From Amoebophrya sp. A120 (taxonomy: Eukaryota; Sar; Dinophyceae; Syndiniales; Amoebophryaceae), in NCBI GenBank assembly GCA_905178155.1, contig CAJINV010000009.1, forward strand, positions 3,342,768 through 3,406,767: DNA of 64,000 bases, written 5' to 3'. Under the pieces are notes generated by a model that made no database searches, was not told the DNA's origin, and worked only from the letters and a program-made list of their open reading frames with translations. Shown one piece after another: positions 43,301-56,900 of the stretch. Positions within the stretch are counted from its first letter, which is position 1. Each line of letters starts with the position of its first letter. A program made the position numbers and the translations under genes.

Positions 43301-44211
43301 TTTTACATAGGATACACCGGGTAGCTGATTTTAAGCAAACCAGCAACTGTATCCGGTTGTGTTTCATTTCCATGAAAACCAAACCAAGGCTATTGTTGAA
43401 CGATTTCCGGGTGGAGATTTTCGACGACGAAAACTTCGCGCTGGCCACTTCCCGGCGACTGTTGCTTCCCGGCACCGCGTATCAAATGCAAAAATGTCTG
43501 GGTCTGGAAGAATGCAAGATTTGTCATGCATATTTCTCATGACCCATGATAGTCTGTGATGTATGCCCTAGCGTCACAGGTTTTTAGAACCCTTCCTGAT
43601 GCACCTTCCGCATGAGAAATGCCCTGTCCGTGTAGCACAAACTGTATCCCTCTTGCTGGTCATGCAATACAAATTTTTGTAGAGTCCAAAAACAGCATGA
43701 CAAGTCTGGCACTCTTCCAGACATCCAGGGACTTTTGCAGTTGATACCGCGATGGAAGCAGAAGCGGTTGTCGCGAAACCGATAATATCAAATGCAAAAA
43801 TGTCTGGGTCTGGAAGGTTGCAACTTGTGATGCTGTTTTTGGAACGTAAAAAAAATCTGTATTGCATGACCAGCAAGAGGAGTTCAGTTTGTGCTACGCG
43901 GAGTGGGCGCGTCTCATGCGGAATGCGCATCAGAAGGCCCTTCAAAAATCTGTGATGCTAGGTCATGCATTACAAGCATCACGGGTTATGCAAAATACGC
44001 ATGACAAACCTGGCAATCTTCCAGACCCAGACATTTTTCCAGTTCATAGATGAGAGTACTGCAAGCTTTGCACCCGCGGTTGGTGAATGAAAATTTTTCC
44101 CAGTTGCCCTGGAAAGCGGACGAGGAGTTGTTGGCGATGGGGGACTTTTTGAGAAATCTCCCAGGCGCGACGCGGGGCATGGGGATGAATATTGTGGAGA
44201 CGCCGGAATAA
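40396..44211 (+). CDS. Unrecognised protein, 552 aa
   Basis: Nine exons total 1659 bases: 40396-40417, 40702-40765, 40982-42078, 42395-42454, 42683-42724, 43009-43030, 43320-43479, 43752-43785, 44054-44211. All eight introns are TAT/ATA elements. Residues 1-60 include an ordered stretch (FDSLTVKELLDFVDRLNG). Residues 60-290 are charged and probably disordered. The C-terminal 260 residues look globular and Trp/aromatic-rich (HHWLGWRDVENFPYRYKW, FTDWLFDVKPNEWVFCEE, NDFRVEIFDDENFALATS). There is no signal peptide and no membrane helix. No family recognised. Confidence 0.75.
40418..40696. mobile_element. Family C introner
   Basis: Flanks tagca/tacga. Belongs to the subtype with GTACCCACACC arms. 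Confidence 0.87.
40766..40976. mobile_element. Family F introner
   Basis: Flanks cgact/cggct, one mismatch. Confidence 0.9.
42079..42389. mobile_element. Family B introner
   Basis: Flanks gcctc/acctc, one mismatch. Confidence 0.9.
42455..42677. mobile_element. Family E introner
   Basis: Flanks cacgg/aacga, two mismatches. Confidence 0.87.
42725..43003. mobile_element. Family C introner
   Basis: Duplication gtggg/gtggg. GTACCCACACC subtype. Confidence 0.93.
43031..43314. mobile_element. Family C introner
   Basis: Flanks cacag/caccg. Only 22 coding bases separate it from the previous element. Confidence 0.9.
43480..43746. mobile_element. Family A introner
   Basis: Duplication ccgcg/ccgcg. 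Confidence 0.93.
43786..44048. mobile_element. Family A introner
   Basis: Flanks gataa/gatga, one mismatch. Confidence 0.9.
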
Positions 44212-45089
44212 GGATCTACTTCGGTGGAGGGCCTGATCGATAGAAATGTCAGATTATGTTGATCTAGAACTTCAATACACGACGACTGGCACTTCTTCAA
44301 ACTATACTCCATTTTTTCTCTTGCGCTTGAACTACAACCCGAGCGTGTGACCACATGCTAGTACATATGCTTACGGCCGGGACGAGCCGGGAACACGTTC
44401 GTTGTACAACCAGTTTTCCGATGCGGTTTCCGCAATTGACTTGCTTTCATGGAGTCGTCGTTTGTTTGGTCTCTCCGACCCGGACGAAAACGAGAACGTT
44501 TATATCACATCAGAATGAATTTCGGCGGAGTCGTTCGCGCTAGACCGATGTGTTGTATTTCTACATCTTTCTACCAAAAGGCTTTTTGGGAGCAGAATCC
44601 ATGTGTTCTGACCGACACAACCAGAGGCAAGAAATCGTTCAACCGAAAAACAATCGTCCTTCCTTCGTTAGTTTTTGCAACCGTTCCAGCACCACTTCTC
44701 CCTAACGGCCGCGCATTCACTTCTACTCCGTATTGGTTTCTGTCTTCTCACTACGGTAGACTTCTATTTCGTCACGTTCTTTTACGCGTCACTCTTTTGC
44801 TGACCATGAAAAGTACAGTGGAAATGAAAATTTTTGAAGGTTTTCCCCAATTTCGCAGGACAGGAAAATCACTTCCCATTGCACGAAGATGTGATTCGGA
44901 GTCGAAATAGTAAGCTGCTTCACTTGGAGGTTTTAGCACCTCAGACGATAGTTCTTTCGATTCTGATGTTTCACCACCAGAAGTAGATAAAAAAATGTCC
45001 AAACCCAGCAAAGCCGATTTGTAGACGAGACCGCGGCGCTCCGGCTCCTCCTGCTGGACCGGCTGGCGCCGGCTGACAAAACCGGCACC
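44212..45089. other. Intergenic
   Basis: Short open frames only. From about 45017 the frame of the next gene is already open upstream of its first ATG, so an unseen upstream exon is possible. Confidence 0.45.
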
Positions 45090-45323
45090 ATGGGAACATC
45101 CAGTAGATCCTCGAGCAGGAGTCAAAGCGGCCGCCGGCCGAAAAAGAATACAATCGGACGGGAACTGATCAATCTTTTAGTCCTCTTCACGATCTTCAGC
45201 CTCATCATGTGGTTCTCGCCCCTACCGCATCTGCACCAGACGCACACGCAATGCTTGGAGACGGGCGTGGCACTGGCCATTGGGTTTTTGGTGGTCAGTT
45301 TTAGCTTCGCATTGTCGATATGA
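45090..45323 (+). CDS. Small membrane protein, 77 aa
   Basis: A Ser/Arg-rich basic N-terminus (about 25 residues) is followed by two hydrophobic helices (LINLLVLFTIFSLIMWF and VALAIGFLVVSFSFALSI). The frame is open upstream to about 45017 without an ATG, so the start at 45090 is provisional. No introner; no family recognised. Confidence 0.5.
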   Translation: MGTSSRSSSRSQSGRRPKKNTIGRELINLLVLFTIFSLIMWFSPLPHLHQTHTQCLETGVALAIGFLVVSFSFALSI

Positions 45324-45904
45324 CAACAAGCCACTGAAAAGATAAACCCATTTAGCAATACATTGATTGTTTCCCCCGGGTAATAAATTAGGCGGGGATC
45401 ATGTTTTGCCAAAAATCAAGAAACTATCTTCAGAGAAGATCTTGACTTTCTCTTGCCAATGCTGCACGAGCCAGGCTCTTGTGAGGCGCATGACTTTCTG
45501 AAATTTCTTTCAGCTTGTTTGTTCGACGTCCACAAAGTAGAAAAAGCATGCAAGTACTTTTACTTGTAAAAATCGTCGTGCCTTGGTGCTGTGAGACAAG
45601 AACGTCGTAACGGCCGAGCGCGAGCGTCCTCCCATTTGTATTTCTAAATCGGAGATATGGTGAACAAGAGCGATCTATTTTGCTTGATCTCTATTGAGAG
45701 CGAGAGATCGGCTGGAAACTAACTTTTGAGAGGAGTCGTTAATTCCGCCAGCAGAGTGAAGAGATGAGCGATGATTGTGCTATACTAGATTGCCCGCTGC
45801 AGTTGCCTCGTCGATTCTTTTTCGTTGCAGCCCATGATAGTACGTGACTTCGCTCTACTTACTACTTATGATCGCAGGACCTCATTCATATTCATTCTAC
45901 CAAA
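45324..45904. other. Intergenic
   Basis: No gene or introner seen. Its end carries a sequence repeated at 47684. Confidence 0.5.
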
Positions 45905-45952
45905 ATGCAGCGTGAATTCGAAGATCTGGTTTGTTTTTTGAAAAAGAAAGCT
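45891..45952 (+). repeat. 62-bp duplicated segment, copy 1
   Basis: TTCATTCTACCAAAATGCAG onward, nearly identical to 47684-47745 (one mismatch). Contains an ATG and lies at the 5' end of the zinc-finger gene. Confidence 0.9.
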
Positions 45953-46692
45953 ACATCCACGATTGCGTCTGCGACTGGTTTCAAAAAGGGGGAGTAGAGC
46001 AATTCGCAAACGACTACTTTCTCGAGGCGAAGAGGGGCGAGATTGTGGCCCACCTCTGCGAAAGGTCAGGGGTCTCGGAAGTAGCAGTTCGTACAGGTCA
46101 GGGGCTTTGGGGGGAGTACGCTAAGAAGTCCGGGTGTAATCTCGTCGGGGAAACAGACACTTCGGACTTTGTCGAAGCAGGGCGGCTGCATGAACTAGGC
46201 ATCGCAGCCGGGCGCCTCGTTGCGCAAAACAAACTTCGACTACAGGAGCGGATCTTGTACGCCGACGGCGGGAAGACTATCCAGCACCTGGCCGGCGATG
46301 ACTACCGCTGTGTTCTGTGTGGCGTCAACTTCACCGCCGCGCCGGATGTGATGCAAGATCACATCCAAACGCATGAAGATCTTGGCTTCTGCCGGTGGGT
46401 ACAGGACCCATCAACAAGTAGATGGAGGCCAGCAGAACAGTTCATCTACCCGGGTTCCGCCGGCGTCATCCTCCCGAAGGGGAAAAAGAAGTATATTCCC
46501 CCACCGGCGCGCGCACTAGTAACAACCAAGGCATTAGAATGTCGAAAATGTGGGGAGGAGGTTTGCAAATGGAATACCAGGATGAACCCCCACAAGCGGG
46601 GCGGAGCAATGAGAAGGTTCAACAACCACTACAAATCCTGCAAGGGGCGGGGCGAACCGACAGTGAGGAAGAAAGGAGGCAAGAGACAGTGA
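45905..46692 (+). CDS. Zinc-finger protein, about 250 aa, start unresolved
   Basis: A long frame runs from about 45919 to the TGA-free end at 46692. Residues near 130 (CVLCGVNFTAAPDVMQDHIQTH) form a C2H2-type finger (C-x2-C, H-x3-H). A second Cys/His cluster (CRKCGEEVCKW, then HYKSC) lies near the Lys/Arg-rich C-terminus. The only nearby ATG (45905, in the 62-bp duplication) is in another frame; a GTTTG/AAAAAG-bordered micro-intron or a T-run slip at 45931-45940 would be needed to connect them. Nucleic-acid binding is likely from the fingers; the target is unknown. No introner. Confidence 0.6.
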
Positions 46693-47924
46693 GGAGGAAA
46701 AGAAAGCGCGTGTTTGTGTCTGCGAAACAAGTATTAGAAATTCAAAACGTTCCGCTTTAGTCTTTGTTTTTGTTTTTGTTTCGCTCTACAACTGAACCAT
46801 TTTTGAAATGCCGTCTTGATAGCTCAAACACTGCTTTTCAAGTGGGTTGTAGCGAGTTTCCGAGGATTTTTGGCGAAAGTCCTCTAGGAGTTCGCTCCCA
46901 CCGACGAAGAAAGCCTTTTTCTTAAACCGTAAGAAACTCATCTTCTGTTACTTTTCCCACTCGCCTTGTCCCCATCTAAGAATGATTATTTGCAAAAAGT
47001 AAAAAGATTGAGAGTTATTTGGTCTCGAAGGGCGGTGCTGTGAAGAGAGCCAGTCCGAGCGACCAACCATGCTCTCTTTGCAGTAGTTACGTTTTTCATG
47101 TTTTTTGTCTAGACCTGTGTAGTGAGTCAACGCGAGAGAGTTCTACTTGCTGTCCTAGTTCCGCCGAGCTAAATCGGAAGTTCTGACGTTTTTGTATGGG
47201 CGGCGAGGTTAAAAACGCGTAGTCAGGTCGGCGGGTTTAGGACTCTATTTTTCGAAGACAGAACTTTTACTCAAAAACAGCCCACCAAACGCCGAAGCTG
47301 TTGTCATTTTTCTGTATCTTTGTAAGTCCAAACAGCGCGCCTTGTCCCCATGATACGGTGGACATTCCGTGCGAAATGAGACGAAGACTGTAAGGAAATT
47401 ATCTTCAAAAATCTGGAACTTTACCAAACCACGCTCCAAGTTTTAATCCAGTGCAGCGATTCCCAAGCTAGACTAAACAAAAGAAAACAAGAAATAACGC
47501 AGCGACTAATAGCAGGAAGGAGGAAGTACGAGTATTAATAGCTATACCTTACCCAAGTAGTTTTACCCAGACAGTTCTCTATCTTTCTTCTTTATTTTAG
47601 CTCACTTTTTACTTTTATTGTTTGCTAAACGAAAATAGCACGCGAAGCCCGCGCGTCCCCATGCACATTGATTGATTGATTGATTCATTCTACCAAAATG
47701 CAGCTTGAATTCGAAGATCTGGTTTGTTTTTTGAAAAAGAAAGCTTCTCCGTTGGGAGCTTGAGCTTGAATTTTCTTCAAAAATGCGTTTAATGTTCTAC
47801 TCCGCCTGGCATCAGCATTGAGATTGGCGACGGTGCGCAACGACGACCCAGGGAGAGGTTTCTGTTGAATTGTGGACCAGGCCGCGTTCTTTTGTCAAAA
47901 TTGTGGCAACAGGCTCTGCAGCAT
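46693..47924. other. Intergenic
   Basis: Holds a (GATT)n run at about 47667-47684 and the second copy of the 62-bp duplication. The frame of the next gene is open from 47865 but its first ATG is 47925. Confidence 0.5.
47684..47745 (+). repeat. 62-bp duplicated segment, copy 2
   Basis: Matches 45891-45952. Here the ATG frame closes after 21 codons, so it is probably a relic. Confidence 0.9.
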
Positions 47925-50900
47925 ATGTCCAAGATGTTGAAGTTGGACTTGTATACCGGAACTAGTTCTTCATCTTCCGCTTACCCGTCGCCCCGATGTA
48001 CAAGCAACTACGCTTCTTTTCCCGATGAAACACGGGCCCGAGAGCAACAGCGACTGCTACGGGGGGCGGAAGTAGTAGACGCAAATACTCCAGCACCAGT
48101 AGCAGATGATCCTGCGGGTGGCAGTGCTGCGGTCGCGTTCCTGCACGACCTGCACGACTACATGAAAGCCACGCTGGTGCGGATAAAAACAACACCACTG
48201 AAGGTTACATCGAGCTTTTTTTCAAAATCAAAATGCAGTAGTAGAGCTAACAGAACCAGAAGGAAGCGAAAGCGACCCAAAGAACCACCTGGACAGAAAT
48301 ACCCTTGTACTCCGATGGCGATTTCAGCGTCGAGGCTGCCAACCGCTTCATCTTTCTTCCACAGAGACCGGAGAAAAAGGAATAAGCACGACAAGAACTC
48401 CATACCCGGGTTCTCTTCAGCTCAAGAAATAAGAAAAACGAAAACCGCAGCGGCATTAGCTCTTCTCCTCTCCCTCTTCTTCTCCAACCTGTACCAAATT
48501 CTCCATTTTGTCCAAGCAAAAATCCCCGATGTCGCCGTTGACCAACTCCGCAGTTCCCTCCCGAACGGGAATTACATGGTGAACATGTTTGAACAGTGCG
48601 ACAAGGTTCTCCTTTCCACCCCGGGAAGGCCGGACGGGTGTCAAATTGACACGTATTCCGCGGAGTACGCTTTTGAAGTTTTCAACCTGAAACGCTTGTT
48701 CGAAACCGAGAAGACGTTCTTATTAACCACCTGTGACGGATACAGAAGGGTCCAGTCGAACATGATGCTTGCGGAAACGAGCTGCAAAACCGCTTCTACC
48801 CCGAACTTGGACTACTGGCTATCAAAAGGAAAAATCCCCCCTCCCCATATCGAAAACGAAAATTGTGATGCTGTATTTGAGTACACAAATTGTAACGCTA
48901 GAAGGCCAAGAGACGCAGGCAATTTGTCATGCTGTTTCCCACTTTCAGCTGCCCCCTGTCATGCTGAAGATGCAAGGCTTCCCCACGCCAACCAGCACTA
49001 CAGTCCGCATCTTTTCCCTTCTAGCATGACAAAGCTGATTTGTGGCCACAAATCTGCATCGCAATTTTCTAGTTTGAGTATGGGGTGGGGGGATTTTTCA
49101 CTTTGATACTGGCCTTTGGAGTGCATGATACTGCAGGCGGAATTGGACCGGCTCTACTTGAACAAAACACTGGAGCAAAACATCGTCTGCAACATGCTGA
49201 TATGCATTGCAAATATTTCTGGGTCATCTGGGAAAGTTGTGCAACCTGTCATGCTAAGTCTGGATCGTGCAAGAAAAGTCTGTGTTGCAGGATTTCCAAA
49301 AGATGTCTACTTTATTTGACCAAGAAGTCGAGAGGTAGTTTCTCATGCGGAAAAGCCATGATAAAGATCGCACAGAATGATCTGTGATGCCAGGGCATGC
49401 ATCGCAGATCTCACGCGTCATGCAAAATGTGCATGACAAACCTTCTTGCACCCTTCCTGGACCAGACATTTTTACATTTGATAGCTAACGCAGGGAAGAC
49501 GCGACGCCATGGCGGTGGAGGACGCAAGTCGGATCAATGTATCAAGTGCAAATATTTCTCTCTCTCTGGAAAGTTGTGATGCTAGTTTGCGAACCATTTA
49601 GCAACCTACAATATGCGGACGCGCATGGCAAGTTTTTGAGCGACGAGGTCGTCTTGCGTAAACTGCATGAGAAACTTCGTTTTCGCTTTACAGAAGAATA
49701 GCGCGATAGCGCAACATGCATAACAGGTCTTTCTCTCCAGCCAGCAGAGCATTACAATTTCCAGAGCCAGACATATTCGCAACGCATAGACCGTCGTGAA
49801 CTGCAACCAGCTCGCGCACTCCATGATCACAAAATACCACCCGTTTTTGTACCGGCCTCGCGTCGAGGGGATCGACCACCTGTTCCCGCAGAAGTGCCGG
49901 GAGAGACTGTGCACCACGCAGAAGTTTTTCTACTCCAGGATAAGGCCGAGGGCGGTGCAGAACTACACGTTGAATGCGAGTGCGAACTTAGTGTACACGA
50001 CGACCCCAGTGCCGGTGGTGGTCGTATCAAATGCGAAAATGTCTGGGTCTGGGAGATTCCGAGATTTGTCATGCAATTTTTTCAAGCTCACCCACGTCTG
50101 GAATGCAAGGCCTAGTATCACAGGTTCTGCGGCTCCTCGGTGATGCGTATTCTGCATGAGAAATGCCCTCTCAGCACGGCCAGAAGTGGGCACCTTTTGC
50201 ACGTTCTGCATCACAGATCTTTGTAGAATCCGAAACACGCATCACAAGTTCGGATCCTTCCAGACCCAGACATATTTGCATTTGATAGGTCGTGAATACG
50301 AGCAACGGGTCGAATGGGACGACGCTGTTACTGCGGGAGCTGTATCAAATGTAAAAATGTCTGGGTCTGGAAGAATCCAACTTGTCATGCTGATTTTGGA
50401 TTCTAAAAAAATCTGTATTGCATGAGCAGTAAAGAGGGTCCAAATTTTGCAGCACGGAAAGAGCATTTGTCATGCGGAATAGGCATCAGGAAGCCCTCTC
50501 GAAATCTGTGATGCTAGGGCATGCGTCACAGACTTGAGGAGTCATGCGAAATGTGCATGACAAACCCGGCAATCTTCCAGACCCAGACATTTTTACATTT
50601 GATAAGCTACTGGGGGAAAGTGAAAGAACAAAAGGGTATTCTTCATCATCTCTTGTCGAGCAATACAGCCTGCAGCTGAGCGAGAATGTGGAGCAGACAT
50701 TTTGGAAAGCGCGGAAGTCTTTGAACAACCAGGATTATAATGGGCAGCTTGAGGAGCTTCTACACGGGGGGAATAATAATAAACCAGCTGGAAATTCAGG
50801 GTCAGGACTGCATCCTGCCAACTCTGACGACGTCTTCCTTACGACCAATACACAGATGAGCAAGGAAAGTTGGAAACCGCGAGGGGAGCAGACAAGTGAA

Positions 50901-53900
50901 GCATCAAGACGGCTCGTCGCCCACAGAGCTGTGGACGCGAAGAGCAGCAGCCCAATAAGGGGAGACAAGGAATCACGACATGCAGCGAAGACGTCGAAAC
51001 CAAAAGAAGCCAGGTCGTACAACCACGACCGCCCTCCTCTGCAAGACCACGCTTTGGTGAAAAACATCAACGAAAATTTCCTTCTGGATTTTGACGGCGA
51101 GGTTAAGTTCGGAACACCAGCAGGTGATAGCAAAAATTATCCGCATGAAGACAAACACTTCGAGGAAGACTTCCAAAGGTACGACTCTCCCGTGCACTTC
51201 GAGTTCTACAGCGCGCTGATCGAAACGCATCGGGAATTGCGGAGTCTTATGGGAGTGTCAGGATCGAAATTGACAAAATCGAAAAATTTGTAATGCATAA
51301 AATGTAGGGCGCGTATGGCCTGTATTGGGGAGCAGGCAAATGAGACCGATTGCAAGCCTGTTTAGGGAAGGCGATGCGCTGCCGGAGTAGCATGACAGGA
51401 GCAGTCTTCTTTGCCAAAACAGCATGACAGGCTGGATTTTGTTGCTCCCGAAATTTATCATGCACCACTTGGAAACTGAGGCTCCAACTGGTGTCGAATT
51501 TATGCATCACAAATTATTTCGATTTTGTTGATTTCGATTCTGACGCTTCCATAAGTCTGGGGGAGAGGCGCGACAAGGATGAAGAGAACAAATTCCTGAG
51601 AAATAATAAAGCGGAAGGTCATACTATCAGCAGTAAATGGGCACCGAAACTGGAGGAAAAGACTACAAAGCGACTGCTTGAGGAGGCGGAGGAGAAGGTG
51701 GAAAGTGAAAAATTGGAGAGAAATAATCGGAGAAATCAACTCTTCGAAAAGTTCACACCCATTCTCCACCTCAAACTGCGAAGTAGGACGCGAACAAAGA
51801 CGAGAAGGTTGAAAAAAGAGAGCGGAAGTAGAATAAGTGGCTCTTCGAAACAAGCACAAGCAGTTGCAGGGAAAAACATCAAGAACCTCGAGCAGTACGT
51901 CAATAGCCTGACCATGGTCTTTGACCCGATCAGTGAGCAACAGAAGCAGCTGCAGGCTGAAGCAGGAGGATCCGCGTCGGTGAAGAGAAGATTGGACAAT
52001 GAGAATGAGCTGTATAGAAGTGATACCACCGAGGCAGCAGGCGGGCATCAAAATGAGCGAGCAATAGTACCAACTAGGACAGCTGGCACAACATCACACG
52101 ACCCACTCCAAGCAGCACAAGCAATTCCTCCTCCCGGTCTCCTACAGCTTCGCGCTCTCGACCAGCACATCGGGACCACCCCGGCGTACACGCTCTGGCC
52201 CGAGAATTTCTATCTCGACGGTTGCGAGAAGATTTCCTACATGCCGTTTGACGAATTCCAGTGCGCCGAATACTTGGAGAACCGCGCGTTTTGCGAGTGC
52301 GTCATCCCCCAACTGCAGAACGTAGACTTGCAGTTAGACGGCAACTGCTACGCGGAATACGAACGGTACTTTCTCTTCGGCAGACGCGGATTAGCCGAAG
52401 CGGTTCTGTCCGACGTGTGCGCGAACAGCCTCCGGTCGTTCATCGTGCAGATCCGGGATTTCCCGCAATGTTCCGTTGCGGACTTACCGAACGACCAGGA
52501 GATGCCGTATACGCCCTTCGCAATCGAAATGGCCGCCACGAAGGGGATCGAGGATGCAAACGTGGTGGGGAACATTCAGTACAATCAAATGCTGGAACTG
52601 GCGAAGCAACTGCGAACGGAGAGGCCATATGCATTGCAAATATGTCTGGGTCTGGAAACTTGTAATGCTAGTTTGCGAACGATGGGTGTACTGCAATACG
52701 CAGCCACGCATGACAAGTTTCTGGGCTCCTTTGTGTTTCGCTTTCCGCATGGCAAGCTGCACTTTTGCATGACAGGCAACAGGCTTTTTTCCTGCTCACG
52801 CATGGCAGATTCAACTGCCATGTGAGACAAGCATGACAAACCTGCACTCTTCCCGACCCAGACATTTTTGCAATGCATAGGCCAAGTTGTCCCTGGCTAC
52901 AAGATAGTGGGGAGTCCTTGATTATGGAGTGCATGGACCGGTTCCGCTGCCACGTGCAGTACGACGGCTGGGGCTGCTGTATCAAGTCCTACCGCTTCGC
53001 CATCGCCCAGCCGTGGCACTACGTGGAGGCCTACCACAGCGACCCGAATTTGTGTTGCGTTATCGCAAGAAAAAAGTGCTACAGTTACACATTGTGTTGC
53101 AGGCCAAGCAAGACAGACAAGCTCTGTCATGCCGGATATGCATAGGAGCTTCGTTTCCTAGGTGTTTTCCCGTAGGATTTCTGCATTATCTCATGCAGAG
53201 AAATTTGTGTTGCTGAATTGACTACAAATGTGTCACTGTAACACTTTTTTCGTGGGATATGCGTCCACAACGAAACGGTGAATGCGCAGGGGGAAATCGT
53301 GACGATCTTCGAGCGCCCGATTCCCAGTACGAGACCGGTTGGGAACCGCAGGTGTCCGCCCGAAGCGCCGCAGATGTGCAACGAGTTGTCCTCCGGGGGT
53401 GCGGGGGACTTCATCTGCCGAGCCGAGTGTCCTATCAAAGGCAAATATGTCTGGGTCTGGAAATTTGTGATGCTGGGTGGCGTATCATGATGAGGCCACA
53501 AGTGCTGGCCCGGCATGACATGTTTTGGAGTCTCTAGGTGTTGCCTATTCTGCATGACAGACTGCGTTTCTGCATGACAGAAAAGCGAGGCTCTTGGGCA
53601 ACGTGCATGACAGATTTAAGAGTCATGCCAGACAAGCATGACAAACATGCATTCTTCCAGACCCAGACACTTTTGCATTTGATATGTCCGAAAAAGCGTT
53701 CTTGCTCGCCGATCTTATTCCCGGAGCCTCTGTTGATGACGGCGACGAATGACACGAAACCTTACCCGCTGATGGAGTACCAGGGGAACGGCTGTTGCGT
53801 GTACGATGACATTATGCAATACAAATTTCTATTTCCCGTACATGATTTACAAGATGCATCTTCACAAAGTTCACCAACTTGGAACGTAAAACTTGTCATG

Positions 53901-56900
53901 CTAAACTAGGATCGAGGCCAAGTTTTGTCATGCGGACACCGCATTTGTACGTGTACGGGAAATTATTTACTGTGGATAGACATGTACGAAATCGCGATCA
54001 GTACCACGTCCAAAGTCGCCTGTCTCTTCCTCTGCGACATTGACCCCGATTGCCTCGGGGCGACGGTCTCCGCGGGGAATAACGCAAACCTATCAAATGT
54101 AAAAATGTCTGGGTCTGGAAACTTGTGATGTTAAAATGTGACTGGTGGACGGACTGCAATACGCAGCCAAGCATGACAAATTTTTCAATTACTGCTGTGC
54201 TTCGTTTTCCGCATGGCAAGCTGCGTTTTTGCATGACAGGCAAGAGGCCATTTTCCTGCTCATGCATTACAGATTTATGAGTCATGCCAGACAAGCATGA
54301 CAAACTTGCATTCTTCCAGACCCAGACATATTTGCAATCAATAAAACCCTTGCCGGCACCACTTACTCGACCCTTTGCGACGGAAGAAGTTGACCGGTTT
54401 TCGGCTCGGTTGTCAACCAAGTTATGCATGGCAAAAGTATCATATACTCGTAGTGCTGCATTACAAATTTTCTCAGCATTACAAACCCAAGGAAGTTGTA
54501 GTGCTGATTTAAGTCGAGAAAAACATTGCAATTGCTAGCCACTTACGAAGATACTTTTGCAATTCATACGAGTCTGTCCGCAGCGAGCTTAGAGCGGTCG
54601 GACCAGGATTGCTGGCTGAAGAAGATCATTTTAACTGTATTACAATGAAAAATGCCCCAACCCCCGAACTTGGGAGCATTTGTATTGCAAACCTTTCCAA
54701 GTGAAACGCTCGCCCTCTTGCATCTATCAACATCACAGATTTCCAATCATGATGAATAGCGAAAATTTGTATTGCAAAAGATCCCAGCAAGCGCGGCGCT
54801 TGTGATGCAAGCAATGCTATATACGCCTAGACTTTGCATCACAAAGATTCATATTCCTTTCATGCATGCATTACAAAAACCTTTCATTTGGAAACTTCGC
54901 ATCACAACTTAGTGCAACTTTGGGGGTGGGGGCGCTTTTCACTGTAATAAACTGAGTCACCAACAGAGGACCGGGAGGAGACCGACGTGATTCTGTATTT
55001 GATGATCGCCTTGGGCATCGTCGTTGGGGTAGCCGCCGCCGCGGGGCTGGCGGTGGTCGTTCGGTTTGGATTGTTGGAGTTGGAGAGGCGGAAACGGTAT
55101 GCATTGCAAATATGTCTGGGTCTGGAAGGATGGAACTCGTCATGCTGCGTCTCGAGGACAAAGAAATCTGTGTTGCAGGAACGCCAAAAGCTGCCTAATT
55201 CTTGCTAGGCAGAAGGCTGGCTCTCATGCGGAATAGGCACGAGGAAGGTTTGACGCAGAATTTGTCATGCTTTTGTGTGCCTGCCAGGAGACCATGCGTG
55301 TGGTCCGCGAGATGCATGACAAATCTCACACTCCTCCAGACCCAGACATATTCGCATTTGATAAACGGGAAAAGAGGAAGAGAAAAGTCGACCCGACGAA
55401 GTACGAAATGGAATTCGCGGCGGAAGGCGACGATCGGATATCGTGTGCAAAAGTATCGTACTCGTATTGCAATCATGCATTACAAATCTTTTTCTTAAGG
55501 TAAATCCGCATTACAAATTTTCTTTCTCATGCAGAGGAAATTTGTAATGCATTAATACGAGTACGATACTTGTGCAGTTCATATCGGAAGATCTTGGAAA
55601 ACCTGAAACAGCCGAAGACGGAGGAGGAAAAGTTGATGGTATCCTTTGCAAAACGGTGCCCACCCCATAGTCAAGCTGGTAATTCTGCAACACAAATCTC
55701 CAAGTTTTGGGAGTTGTGCACGACAAGTTTCCCTCTGCAATGTAGTTCTGGTAGCAAGAGAAGCCGCATGAGAAAGCCGTTGCGTCATCCTGTTTACAGC
55801 ATTACAAATTCCAAAACACGACTGGAAATGCCTTTGTTTCATGGAGCTGCGCATTACAAATGTTCCTGTCGTTGCGCATTTGCGTGACAACATTGGGGTG
55901 GGGAAGTTTTTACATAGGATAGATGGCGTTGGCAAAGATTGGGAAAGTGGTCCGCGCCGGGCAGAAGCTGGATTTCGCAAAGGATTTCGACCGCATTGAG
56001 AAGAAAGCGACAATTGACGCACCGAAACTGGAGAAGAAGATTGACCCCTTGTTAGACGACGACGACGACGCGATCTCCGATATGCAGATCGGCGAGGTGC
56101 AGGCGGCGGACGCGAAAAACTGGCGGGAACAGGACGACTTCAGGAAGATGCGGAGGTTGAAAAAGCGCGCGAGGAAAGCGGGGCTGAAACTCGATCGGTA
56201 TCTATCTTTACGGCAGCTGCAAGCGAGTAAGGGTTTGCGAGACCCGCGGACCATTAGATCCTTAACCATGCATATCAACTGCAAAAATGTCTAGGTCTGA
56301 AAACTTGTAATGCTGCGTTGGGAATAGTGAATGCTCTGTAATGCGCAGGCAAGCATGAGAAATGTCTGCGCTTCTTTGTGTTGCGTCTTTCGCATGACAA
56401 ACTGCGTTTTTGCATGACAGGCAAAAAGGGTCTCTTCTTGGACACGCATCACAAACTTTTTGGCCATGCCAGACAAGCATGACAAGTCTCGCAATCGTCC
56501 AGACCCAGATATTTTTGCATTTGATAATGCAGGAAAACGGGGAATTCACCATGAATGACGCGGACCGACCGTGGAAGGAGTCCAACGACGGGGCGCGCTA
56601 CATGGCGACGGATCGGAATAAGATGATCAAGGTGGGAGATGACGAGCACGGCGATTTCGATCTGAGCAAAATGGGCGTGGACACCAGCAAATTGGTGGGG
56701 ACGGGCCGGATCTCCTTCCTGGAAGACACGGAAACTGTGCCGGCTTACGCGCTAGAAGGAGGGCAAGGGCAAGATATCAAATGCAAATATGTCTGGGTCT
56801 GGAAGAGTCGGGGCTTGTCATGCACATTTTGCATCACCGGTGAGGTCTGCGATGCTGGTGCTAGCATCACAGATTTTTTGAGAGCTTCTTGATGCTAATC

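Noticed and set aside
47865-47924. Start of the large gene at 47865
   Set aside because: That codon is TTG; the first ATG in frame is 47925.
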